In this document: one piece after another, positions 34,309 to 43,600 of the stretch
Layout of the letters: every line of letters starts with the position of its first letter
Position numbering within the stretch: the first letter of the stretch is position 1
Assembly (NCBI GenBank): GCA_018657585.1
Contig: JABHWX010000102.1
Span: 1 to 45,307 of the forward strand
DNA from: Phycisphaerae bacterium
GTDB taxonomy: Bacteria > Planctomycetota > Phycisphaerae > Phycisphaerales > SM1A02
Length of the DNA: 45,307 bases
Direction: 5' to 3'
Notes under the pieces: model-generated
Database searches by the model: none
The model's input: only the letters and a program-made list of their open reading frames with translations
Told to the model about the DNA's origin: nothing
Position numbers and translations under genes: made by a program

Positions 34309-35013
34309 GTGAACACTGATACTTTTATCGAAAAACTATTTCCACTTCTCATTACTGGCGATCGCAAGTCAGCTCGCGCGTGTGTCGCCGAAGCAATTAC
34401 TTGTGGTTGGACACCTGAAGAAATTTCAGAGAACGGTTTCTGGCCAATTCTAGATTCAATCAATACTCTTTATAGAAGTGATCAAATGACAAGCGTTGCG
34501 CATCACTACGCAACTCGCCTTCTTCGAAGTCTTGTCGATCAAGTGCAAGCAGGGTACACACAAAAGAATTCAAACAACAAATCAATTCTACTTTTCTGCG
34601 GTCCCAGTGAATCGGACGATCTAGCAGCGCAAATTGTTGCAGACCTTTGCGAAGCAGATGGCTGGGATGTTCGCTTTGGTGGCGGAGGTGTTCCATCGGA
34701 TGAAATTCTTGCAGAAACAAACGAATGCAAACCAGATGCACTATGTATGTTCTCATCAGCACCTTGTGATGCACCGCATATCCGAAATATAATAGATACA
34801 GTTAAATCAGTTGGGGCTTCGCCACATACCCAGATAGTTGTTGGCGGTGGGCTCTTCAATCGGGTCGAAGGTCTCGCAGAAGAAATTGGTGCAGATTTAT
34901 GGGCAAGTACACCAGCAGACTTGAAAACAAAAATTACAACAGAATCAGAGAGACGCGCAACGGAGGAACAGCGAACAGTTGGTCGAAATATTCGTCCTAG
35001 CAAAGCAGCATAA
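34309..35013 (+). CDS. B12-binding-domain-like protein lacking the cobalt-ligand His
   Basis: A 234-residue two-domain protein. Residues 1-85 form a helical B12-cap-like domain (G-D-R-K-S-A-R, I-L-D-S-I-N-T-L-Y, then H-H-Y-A-T-R-L-L-R-S-L). Residues 90-215 are a Rossmann-like cobalamin fold with G-W-D-V-R-F-G-G-G-G-V-P and V-V-G-G-G-L-F. At the D/E-x-H-x-x-G position the sequence is E-S-D-D-L-A, so the lower ligand His is Asp and the Gly is Ala. The cap motif W-x9-E-H of CarH-type sensors reads Y-x9-H-H. The start is GTG with Shine-Dalgarno AAAAGGGG. It may be a cobalamin-independent sensor; no DNA-binding or methyltransferase domain is attached. Confidence 0.7.
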   Translation: MNTDTFIEKLFPLLITGDRKSARACVAEAITCGWTPEEISENGFWPILDSINTLYRSDQMTSVAHHYATRLLRSLVDQVQAGYTQKNSNNKSILLFCGPSESDDLAAQIVADLCEADGWDVRFGGGGVPSDEILAETNECKPDALCMFSSAPCDAPHIRNIIDTVKSVGASPHTQIVVGGGLFNRVEGLAEEIGADLWASTPADLKTKITTESERRATEEQRTVGRNIRPSKAA

Positions 35014-35041
35014 CAATCTGAAATAAACCCCTTTATTATCC

Positions 35042-35080
35042 AAATAACGCAATGAGTTAGTACTCATTGCGTTATTTTTT
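35042..35080 (+). terminator. rho-independent terminator of the B12-domain-like gene
   Basis: A perfect 16-bp stem (35042-35057 with 35062-35077) with a TAGT loop runs into a T-run on the plus strand. It lies 28 nt past the stop codon and isolates this gene from the next. Confidence 0.9.
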
Positions 35081-35110
35081 GTACTATGCTTGTACGAAAG
35101 GTGGTTTGTT

Positions 35111-37663
35111 ATGAGAATTAAATATTGGCTGAATTTTGGTTTGTGCTTAGTTGTATCCCTTTGCGTGGCAAAGACATCACTAGCTCAGGGTATACCGCTT
35201 GCTGACCCAATTACGGTGAGGGAATTGGAGAAAATGTCCAATGACCTGAATCTTACCTTAGAGCAAAGCGAGGCTGTTATTTCAGTATACGACAGATACT
35301 TAGGTGATTTTACTCGAGTACTCGAGAACGAAGTACGAGATGTTATTGATGAATTTGCAATTGCTGCAGAATCTTTTGGCTTTATGAGTTTTAAAGTCAT
35401 CGAGCGAGAAATTGTTGACTCAATTGTTCGTAAAGCGCTTCGTGCGTTGAAAGCAATAGAAAAAACAGACGCTCAGTTTTACGATTCTATTTCTGGCATG
35501 TTGTCTGAAAAGCAGAGAGCTATCCTTGGCAGGGTTGCCTTAGAACGTAAAACAACACCATACAAACTAATTGTGTCGGAAATGTACGGCGGGTTGAACC
35601 CTGGTGGTCGGTCGCACTTGCGTCCATTGTTTAACAAATTTGATATAGAACCAACTGTAGAGATGGAAGAACTCTTGGATACTTACGATCAGCGATATTA
35701 CAAGGCAATGAAACAAGGTGTTGATGTATTAGTGAGAACGATTACGACTGCGTTAGATATGATTGATGAACTCGGACTCCAAGGTTTAGATCAACAAGCT
35801 CTCATGATGCGATTTATGACGGACGAGGCAGCAATCGAAGATTTAAAACGTCGTGGTGATATCTTACTAAAACCAATTAACGAACATGCTTATGAAATTA
35901 GCCAAATTAATTGGAAGACGTGGAACAAATTGGATTCGTTGTTAGATGAAGAAATTGCTTGGAAATTGCGAAAGTTCTATTTTCAACGTTCATTTCGCGA
36001 TGTAGTGAGGGGCGAGAAAAAAATAGAAAAATTATTTGGCGGAGCACTCAAGTTAAAGGAACTAAACGAAGGTCAAAAGGTTGATTTAGAAGATTTGGAA
36101 TCAACCTTTCAATCTAAATGGTCAAAGATGACAGAAGATTATGCTGACTTAATTGAACGTTCAAGACAAACACAAACAGTAGCGTCGTTAAGTCGAGAAA
36201 TTGGCACAGAGTTCGATGACCGCATTGCGTCGCTCGAAAATAAACGTGGAGAATACGTATCTAAAATAGAGTCTAGAATTCATGGTATTTTAGGGAAGGA
36301 ACTTTTAGCAATACTCCAAAACGATAAGAAAGAAGGCGCGCCACTTTGGTATGGCACGACAACAAATACAGATAAATCGGTCGCGACTTCAACATATGAA
36401 GTGCAGGTGATAGATGGTCAAGAAATGGAAGTTGCAACTACATCTACATCCAAATCTAGCGATGGAATTGTGACTATCGAAATCGATGACAATGCACTAA
36501 AAAAGAATTTATATGGCGGAGTAACACTTCCTGATTCAATCCCGCCCTCGTTCCCCGAACTGGCATCTCAAGTAGTTGGGTTAGATGAAAACGGAGAAAT
36601 GATTATTGACTCGGTTTACGAAGAGTACAGAGGTAAATACGATGCAACGTTTGACCAGATAAATCTGGAAGCACAAACCCTTATAAAAGAAGACATGACG
36701 GCAGCTGCACAGAAAAGAAAAATTAGAGAATTGACCCAGAAAGGCGCACAGAAAGTGGCAGAACTCGACATGTTGTTTTTTGAAGATGTTGTCGCAGTGA
36801 CAGGGTTAGACAAAGAAGATGCAAATATTAAAATGCTTGAGCATTACCGCCAAAGACAACGTACAGGAAGTCCAAATGACCCCTTTGGTTGGCGTGGTGG
36901 TGAAGGGGACACGATAGATCTCGTAGGTTTATATGTTATGTCCAAAGAATCTGAAAAATTACTAGGCGGATTACAAGAGGAAACAATAGTAGCAATTCGA
37001 AAATCTATGCAGAACTATCATGAATCGGTTAAAGACCAACATCAGTTGTATGCTGATGCGATGGGGCAGTTAGCACACTTAGAAGATGCTATGTATCTTA
37101 TGGAAGGTTCAGATCAGAATGGTGCTGTTGCGGAATCTATTCAACGAAGATGGCGAGAAACTTTTACTAATGTACGGGATTCAAAACGTGCACTGATGCT
37201 AGCTAATCAAGATGCTATGGCAATGTTATTAGAATCAGTTCCAGAATCGGATTCTTGGCGAGTGCGAATGGAATTTGTGAAACAAGCGTACCCAGATGTG
37301 TTTGATAAATCTGCGGATGCGACAAAATTTGTAACTGCTGCTCTAGTAATTCCCTCTCTAGAATCGTCACAAAAAAGTAAACTAGAGGACTTGGCTTCAA
37401 CGTATCGATTTAATTACTGGGATATTTGTGAAAAGATGATTGAAAACCACCAGTTAACAGCATCTGCAAAAAGTGGAACTAATCTAGTAAATAAAGAAGA
37501 GATTGATCGACAGTTGGAACTAGAATCACTTCGTTTTAAACGAAAGGAATTGAGCGATAGGTTGCAGATGAGGTTGCGGATGATTCTTACAGAGGACCAA
37601 GTGAAAGAAGTGCCTGGGTTGCGTCCAACAGTCGGCGCGCCATCTACATTTGGGATGAAATAA
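35111..37663 (+). CDS. large exported helical-repeat protein of unknown function
   Basis: An 850-residue protein with a signal peptide (M-R-I-K-Y-W, a hydrophobic core, then S-L-A-Q-G). The mature part is almost all charged helix. I see about six loosely similar units of about 120-150 residues. Each opens with an L-x-x-x-Q/E-like turn and a helix with a Y/F pair (for example T-L-E-Q-S-E-A-V-I-S-V-Y, and S-S-Q-K-S-K-L-E-D-L-A-S-T-Y). Each closes with a second turn such as L-S-E-K-Q-R-A-I-L or L-T-E-D-Q-V. This recalls Spy/CpxP LTxxQ periplasmic chaperones. ATG at 35111 was chosen because AAAGGTGG precedes it; an in-frame TTG at 35090 is less likely. The 3' end overlaps the convergent dehydrogenase by 20 nt. 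Confidence 0.65.
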   Translation: MRIKYWLNFGLCLVVSLCVAKTSLAQGIPLADPITVRELEKMSNDLNLTLEQSEAVISVYDRYLGDFTRVLENEVRDVIDEFAIAAESFGFMSFKVIEREIVDSIVRKALRALKAIEKTDAQFYDSISGMLSEKQRAILGRVALERKTTPYKLIVSEMYGGLNPGGRSHLRPLFNKFDIEPTVEMEELLDTYDQRYYKAMKQGVDVLVRTITTALDMIDELGLQGLDQQALMMRFMTDEAAIEDLKRRGDILLKPINEHAYEISQINWKTWNKLDSLLDEEIAWKLRKFYFQRSFRDVVRGEKKIEKLFGGALKLKELNEGQKVDLEDLESTFQSKWSKMTEDYADLIERSRQTQTVASLSREIGTEFDDRIASLENKRGEYVSKIESRIHGILGKELLAILQNDKKEGAPLWYGTTTNTDKSVATSTYEVQVIDGQEMEVATTSTSKSSDGIVTIEIDDNALKKNLYGGVTLPDSIPPSFPELASQVVGLDENGEMIIDSVYEEYRGKYDATFDQINLEAQTLIKEDMTAAAQKRKIRELTQKGAQKVAELDMLFFEDVVAVTGLDKEDANIKMLEHYRQRQRTGSPNDPFGWRGGEGDTIDLVGLYVMSKESEKLLGGLQEETIVAIRKSMQNYHESVKDQHQLYADAMGQLAHLEDAMYLMEGSDQNGAVAESIQRRWRETFTNVRDSKRALMLANQDAMAMLLESVPESDSWRVRMEFVKQAYPDVFDKSADATKFVTAALVIPSLESSQKSKLEDLASTYRFNYWDICEKMIENHQLTASAKSGTNLVNKEEIDRQLELESLRFKRKELSDRLQMRLRMILTEDQVKEVPGLRPTVGAPSTFGMK

Positions 37664-40511
37664 CTTCTAACGGATGGATCAAGTTTACATTTTCAATACG
37701 TTTTGCTTGGCTTGCGCATGAAAAACCTGTCACTAATGTTTTTTTGTCCCTATGGATGTGCGGTGCCCAGTTTTGATTCCATATATGGATAGATTGTTCT
37801 TTGAATTCTTGTTGATGTCCAAACATACCACCCATGCCACAACATGCTGCCTGTTTTAGTTCTAAAGAGGCACCGATTGATTTAAATATTTGTTTCCATT
37901 GCATTTTGCTTTGCGGAGCTAGGGAATTTTCTATGCAGTGCGGGAGGAGTTCCCAAGTGCCCGAACAATGAATGGAAGAAAGATCCTGCTCAACGAGAAA
38001 CTCTTGGGGTAATAATACTTGGATGATTTTACTCGTAGCACTTTTGTATTCATCACGCCAAAGCAATGTTGCAGCAGGGTCTATTCCAACAATTGGAATG
38101 TGAGCACTTTGGAGTGGGTCCAGCCAATCCGTATTATTCATAGCAACCGATTTGAAGCGATTGGTATTCCCCCGAACATGAAACGCTTTGCCATTTGGTC
38201 GACAATCCAAAACGGCAACATTGTGTCCTAAGTGTGCAAGGATTTTATAAAGAGAAGTTAGAACATTTGATCGGAAATATGTCGTATAGCTGTCCTGTAG
38301 AATTGCAACAGAAGCGTTATTTTTAATTGCTTCAAAAGGTGAGCAACTATGTAATCGGTGTGTTCTATTTGCTTTTGGAGCATCAACAATACCAATAAGC
38401 GATCCTAAAAGTTTTGTAGGAAGTAATTTTCCTAGCGGTGAAGCAAGAAACGGAAGTATGCTCTCCATGTTGAACCACACGTGATCACGAATTGGTCTGA
38501 AGTATCTGCTGAAATAGAGAGCGTAAAACTCGCTGCGTAACGTTGGGATATCAATGTGCATTGGGCAATGCGTTGCACATGCTTTGCATGAAAGGCATCC
38601 TTCGAGAGCTTCGTACACTTCATGCGAGAAATCATTATTTGAACTTGATGCTTGTATTTTCTGAAAAAATGTCCCACTTGTTAATTGGTCTGAATCAACA
38701 TCTTTGATCCATGATCGGATTAACTCTGAACGTCCTCTCGGGCTATGCTTTGGGTCTCTAGTCGCTCGGTACGTTGGGCACATATTGTCAGAAAATAAAG
38801 AAGACTGACATTCACTATTACCATCGCATTGTTTTACTTGATCTAGTTGTGGAAGAGAAGATATAGATGCATCATGCTCGCCCCGTGTCGGTTCGTTCAA
38901 CCCTGCTAATGGCATCGAAACTTCAGGGAGTGCAACTTTTCCTGGATTCAATTGGTTATTTGGATCAAATGCCTTTTTGATTGCACACATTTGCTCCCAG
39001 ATGGCATCACCAAATACTATTGGTCCAAATTCACTTCTAAATCCCTTTCCGTGTTCGCCCCAGAGTATTCCTCCGTACGACTGGACAAGGGCGGCAACTT
39101 CCTTCGTTACGGTTTGCACAAGATCTCGATCAGTTGGCGTCTCCATATTCATTGCAGGACGAATGTGGATGACACCTGCGTCTACATGGCCAAACATTCC
39201 TGCGCGTAATGTATAGTTTGAAAGAAGTGCTTGAAAATCTCTGATGAATGGTGAAAGTGATTCTGGAGGTACTGCGCAATCTTCAACAAAGGGAATAGGC
39301 TTTTTGTTTCCAGTGATTGAGGATAGAAGTCCGACACTCCGAGACCGAAATGTCCAAGCGCTTTGTATTTCCGCTTTATCAGTCAAAATTGTTGCGTGAA
39401 TAATTTTTCCGTGTTCGTTTGTGAATGCAAGCGCTTGTTCTATTTTCGAATGTTCACCTGAGAATTCAACGAAAAGAATGGCACGAACATCATCTTTGCA
39501 ACTGCCAAGCAGTGGAGCAATTTCACTCCAACTTCGATCATGTCTAGCTGCTTCGATTACCATATCGTCGACGGTTTCGATAGCGCTAGGTTCGAATGTT
39601 GTGAGCGAAACTCCAGTTGTTAGAGCTTTATCAAATGAATCGAAGCAAAGGAGCAATAGTTGTCTGTGTTTTGGAATGTCCACACATTGCAGCAATGCAG
39701 AAGTTGTTACTCCAAGCGTCCCTTCTGATCCACAAAGAATTCTGTTGAGATGAAGCATCTGGCTGTCCAACGCCATTGGCAGGTTGTAACCGCTAATGAA
39801 TCGTGGAAGTACAGGCCAATGCTTTTCTAAGTGTGGTTGAGCACGTTCACATGCGCGTTGAACTTCTCCATACAGCAATCCCTGAAATTCCCCAGAGTCT
39901 TCTAAATGTTGAATCTCCTCAGTGCTTATCATTGAGGTCTGAATTGTTGAACCTCCAAGAAGGGCTGTGCGTAACTCCACTATGCAGTCGCTCATCTTGC
40001 CATAAACACTAGACCCTTTACCGGCAGAATCGTTTCCTATCATTCCACCTATTGTGGCTCTAGAAGCAGTGGCAACTGTTGGTCCGAGCATAACGCCGTG
40101 ATCCACAAGGGCAAGATTTACTGAATCGAGCACAGCTCCGCACTCGACAGTAACGCGTTTGCTGCCCTCATCAAAGTCTTGAATTTCATGAAGATGTCGT
40201 TTGCAGTCAAGAATAATGGAGGAAGTAAGTGTCTGCCCAGCTGTACTTGTTCCTGCACCGCGAGGTGTAATAGCTATAGAACGAAATTCGTTTCTTCCAA
40301 GTAATTTGAGAGCAAATGCAACACTGTCATGGTTTTTAGGAGAAAGCACTGCAGTTGGAGTCCGTTGCCAAATTGAATTGTCAGTTGCAGCAACAACCCT
40401 ATCACAGCGTTTTGTTGAAATATCTCCAACGAACCCACCAATGTCTAGTACATGCAAAAACCGTTGGAGTATATCTGTTGGGGGGGATAAATTTGGAATT
40501 TCATTGAGCAT
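37644..40511 (-). CDS. FAD-binding D-2-hydroxyacid dehydrogenase fused to Fe-S oxidoreductase (YdiJ-like)
   Basis: A 955-residue membrane-peripheral dehydrogenase. The N-terminal FAD-binding type 4 domain has T-P-R-G-A-G-T-S-T-A-G-Q and G-G-M-I-G-N-D-S-A-G-K-G-S. A GlcD/D-lactate dehydrogenase C-terminal domain has F-G-H-V-D-A-G-V-I-H-I-R-P. The Fe-S part has G-C-L-S-C-K-A-C-A-T-H-C-P (about residues 645-657). A CCG-like domain includes A-A-C-C-G-M-G-G-M. The first cluster motif looks partial. It would oxidise D-lactate, D-2-hydroxyglutarate or a similar acid. ATG at 40511 chosen over TTG at 40514; TAGCAT (minus strand) lies 9 nt upstream. Confidence 0.85.
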   Translation of the reverse strand: MLNEIPNLSPPTDILQRFLHVLDIGGFVGDISTKRCDRVVAATDNSIWQRTPTAVLSPKNHDSVAFALKLLGRNEFRSIAITPRGAGTSTAGQTLTSSIILDCKRHLHEIQDFDEGSKRVTVECGAVLDSVNLALVDHGVMLGPTVATASRATIGGMIGNDSAGKGSSVYGKMSDCIVELRTALLGGSTIQTSMISTEEIQHLEDSGEFQGLLYGEVQRACERAQPHLEKHWPVLPRFISGYNLPMALDSQMLHLNRILCGSEGTLGVTTSALLQCVDIPKHRQLLLLCFDSFDKALTTGVSLTTFEPSAIETVDDMVIEAARHDRSWSEIAPLLGSCKDDVRAILFVEFSGEHSKIEQALAFTNEHGKIIHATILTDKAEIQSAWTFRSRSVGLLSSITGNKKPIPFVEDCAVPPESLSPFIRDFQALLSNYTLRAGMFGHVDAGVIHIRPAMNMETPTDRDLVQTVTKEVAALVQSYGGILWGEHGKGFRSEFGPIVFGDAIWEQMCAIKKAFDPNNQLNPGKVALPEVSMPLAGLNEPTRGEHDASISSLPQLDQVKQCDGNSECQSSLFSDNMCPTYRATRDPKHSPRGRSELIRSWIKDVDSDQLTSGTFFQKIQASSSNNDFSHEVYEALEGCLSCKACATHCPMHIDIPTLRSEFYALYFSRYFRPIRDHVWFNMESILPFLASPLGKLLPTKLLGSLIGIVDAPKANRTHRLHSCSPFEAIKNNASVAILQDSYTTYFRSNVLTSLYKILAHLGHNVAVLDCRPNGKAFHVRGNTNRFKSVAMNNTDWLDPLQSAHIPIVGIDPAATLLWRDEYKSATSKIIQVLLPQEFLVEQDLSSIHCSGTWELLPHCIENSLAPQSKMQWKQIFKSIGASLELKQAACCGMGGMFGHQQEFKEQSIHIWNQNWAPHIHRDKKTLVTGFSCASQAKRIENVNLIHPLEVISSQM

Positions 40512-40540
40512 CAAATCGTGATGCTACCACGTGGGGCTCT

Positions 40541-40690
40541 CTAGCAGGTTCCCCACGATGCGATGAGTTGGAGCAAATCGTCAACCGCAACAGAGCCGTC
40601 GGCACTGAAGTCAGCAGAGCAACTGACCTCACTTGTATTGAACAAAACGGTGACAGCGGGTTGTGCATCACCAAATACAATTATCGAAAG
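40541..40690 (-). pseudogene. 3' remnant of a second FG-GAP/dockerin-type gene
   Basis: Downstream of the giant surface-protein gene and in a different frame, a start-less stretch reads A-V-T-V-L-F-N-T-S-E-V then C-S-A-D-F-S-A-D-G-S-V-A-V-D-D-L-L-Q-L-I-A-S-W-G-T-C and stop. It matches the end of the neighbouring protein (I-S-L-F-L-N-T-T-A-V ... D-G-D-G-T-V-A-V-G-D-I-L-A-L-I-A-A-W-G) position by position. It is best read as the tail of a lost paralogue or the scar of recombination between tandem copies. Confidence 0.65.
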
Positions 40691-40698
40691 CGCATGTG

Positions 40699-43600
40699 TC
40701 AGCAGGGACCCCAAGCTCCAACGAGAGCGAGCAAATCACTCACATCAACAAGACCGTCGTTGTTGACGTCAGCAGCTGCATCATTAGAGCCCCATGCAGC
40801 GATGAGTGCGAGAATATCTCCTACTGCAACAGTTCCATCTCCATCGACATCTTCAGGGCAATCTACAACTACTGCTGTTGTATTGAGGAATAGAGATATC
40901 GCAGGCGATCTTGTTTTAGCGATAGGTGTAGTATTTACGAGACTAATAATATCTAGCAGACCATCATTATTAAAGTCACCGTGCTGTACCATGAGGGGCT
41001 CACTTCCATCACCAGTAGAATCACCTGCAGACAGGACTACAGTCGAAACGGTATCGTTACGAATAATGGTGAGAACTCGATTGCTTGTATCGCTGTCAAT
41101 TACTGACAAAACAAAATCATCGTCTCCATCATTATCGAAGTCTGCAACGACGATATCTGAAGGGCTAGATCCTACTGCAACCGTTGATGCGTTTCCGAGA
41201 ATTTCACCATTTCCATAGAAAATGGAGATACTTCCATCTGTCTCGTTAACAGTAATTGCATCGTCGAAACCATCGCTATCTAAATCAGCAAATGCAAATT
41301 CAACCGCTCCACTACCACTTGGCAACGGATTATCTACAGCATGTGTTAATGCATCGTAAATACCTGTTCCATCTCCATCAATGACACGCAGTACATTGCT
41401 TCCACCGCTGAGAATGACATGGTCAAAGTCCTTATCGTTATTAACATCACCTGGGAGAATGTCGTCAGGATAAGGAATGCCTTTTGAACTGAGATGGGTA
41501 AACGCAGTATTCACGTATGCAGTTGTGTTTTGAACAATAGACATGAGACCGGAATCACAAGCGACTGCTATGTCATCAAGAGTTAGATCATCTGGTTCTT
41601 CTTTAACGAAGTTGGCAATAGAGATATATTTCGGAGCTACATCAGTCGGAACTTCAATAGTCGTAAAAACACCACTTCCGTTATTCGTAAGAACAGAGAT
41701 AGAATCTGAGTAGTAGTTAGCTACAACTAGATCATTAGCAGTTCCGTCGTTACTTGCATCAATTAACGCAATATCAAGTGGCTCTATTCCTACTGGAATT
41801 GCTGGCTGTTGTGCGAAACCCTGCCAAACACCTTGAGACATGCCGTTATTGAGTAGGATGATTACATTTCCAAATCCAAAACTGGGATCCGACACAGTCA
41901 TCGCAAGATCCGTGCCGTTTATGCCATCGAAATCTGCAGCAACTATTTCGTTTGGTTCAAATGTGAGCGGATGCGTTGAGCCAGCATCAAATAGAATCGG
42001 CCCAGTCGTTTCAACAATTACCTCGTCACCGGTTCCTCGTAGACCCCTTGGAGTTGTCCAGCGTATACTTAGATTTGATGGCAAACCATTAGAGCAGACA
42101 GTGGTAGCCTCTCCAGTTGCAAAACCTGCAGTAATTAGATTAAAAGAATCACCTTCAATTGGTGAATAGTTTCCATCAAAGGACAGATTGATGGAACAAC
42201 TTAAATCAGCTATGCCAGATACCACAAGTTCATCGTAATCAGAACTAGAATTTGTTCCCTGAATATCAAAGTTAAGTGAGCCAATTGGCGGTTTATGAGA
42301 AGAACCATTTTCCTGCTGTGTTAAATCACCAGAAATGTACATTCTACCTATCTCTCTGCCGCCAGGATGTAGTTTTCCACTTTCATTTTGTACTTCGCCA
42401 TAATAGGTACCATTAAGATTAAACGTGCTGCCATCACCAATCCACATACCATTGTATGAAATTAGGTCGACATTATCTTTGATAGTTAAGTCGCCGCCCA
42501 ATAACTTTATTTGTGCATTGGATTCAACCATTCCAATGCCCTTGAAAGTTGCAGAAGCATCGTTGTAAGGTGAGCCAATTCTTAACGATTTCTGTTGATC
42601 GTATAAATATAGGCTATTGTCCATTAAATCAAATATTACATCTCCCTCTGTAATTATCATATTTTGAATTGATGTTGCTTGTCCAAATGTTACATTAGGA
42701 TCACTCCAATTAAACAAGGTAATACTTTGACTGTCCGGTGTTCCTGTTGGAAGCCAATTTTCTGAATCTGAAAACCAAGTACTATTATTAGCCGTCCAAA
42801 TATAGACACCATTGCTATCAGGCACATGTTCATAGGCACCCATGTCAACAACAGGTCCACCATTTGAGTTGTTTCCCGTGTCAACAGTATATGGGTCATC
42901 TAACAGTCGATCGCTAAAATCAAGATCCAAAGAACTGTAAGCATAATCGCTATTTCCAGCATCAATACATGGTGATTGTTGTAGCAAACGGAAATCCTCA
43001 TCTCCTGTGCCGGGCTCACCATCGCTGCCAAATTCATCCATAAAGATTGGATAGGTACTTATGTTTCCATTACCAGAATTTGAACTGTTCTGGATACAGT
43101 TGTAATGGCTCATCACTTCCGCACTATTGTGATAATAAATCTGACTATTATTGCCATTGACATCTTCATTACCCCAGAAGATATTGTTTGTTGCGGCTGC
43201 CGTCGAATTTTGACCAATAAGTAAACCGCCAACAAAATCTGCACTATTTTGAACAACCGTATTGCTATATAAGTACAGCATATATTCAGCAAAGATTGCA
43301 CCACCATTGCCGGAATTATTGCCAACCAATAAACAGTTATCAACTACAGTGACTCCAGAAGAATAGATTCCCCCACCACGATATACTGAATTGTTACCAG
43401 AAATAATACAGTGACTTAGTGTAAGTTGGCAGTTTTCAGTGTCCATTCCAATAGCGCCGCCATAGTCAGCAGAGTTGCCAACGAAATAACATCCTCGAAT
43501 TCTTGGGTTTGCGTTAGAACCAGGAACATAATTTGTAACTAAAACGCCGCCTCCAGTCAACTCATTGGAGCCACCATTTGCATTGCCTTTAACAATGCGA

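Noticed and set aside
34110-34319. 69-codon plus-strand frame before the B12-like gene
   Set aside because: No ribosome site, no recognisable pattern, and it overlaps the start of the real gene in another frame.
40568-41218. 216-codon plus-strand frame opposite the FG-GAP repeats
   Set aside because: It is antisense to the repetitive D/G/S-rich coding region, which produces long serine/threonine-rich mirror frames; no start signal.
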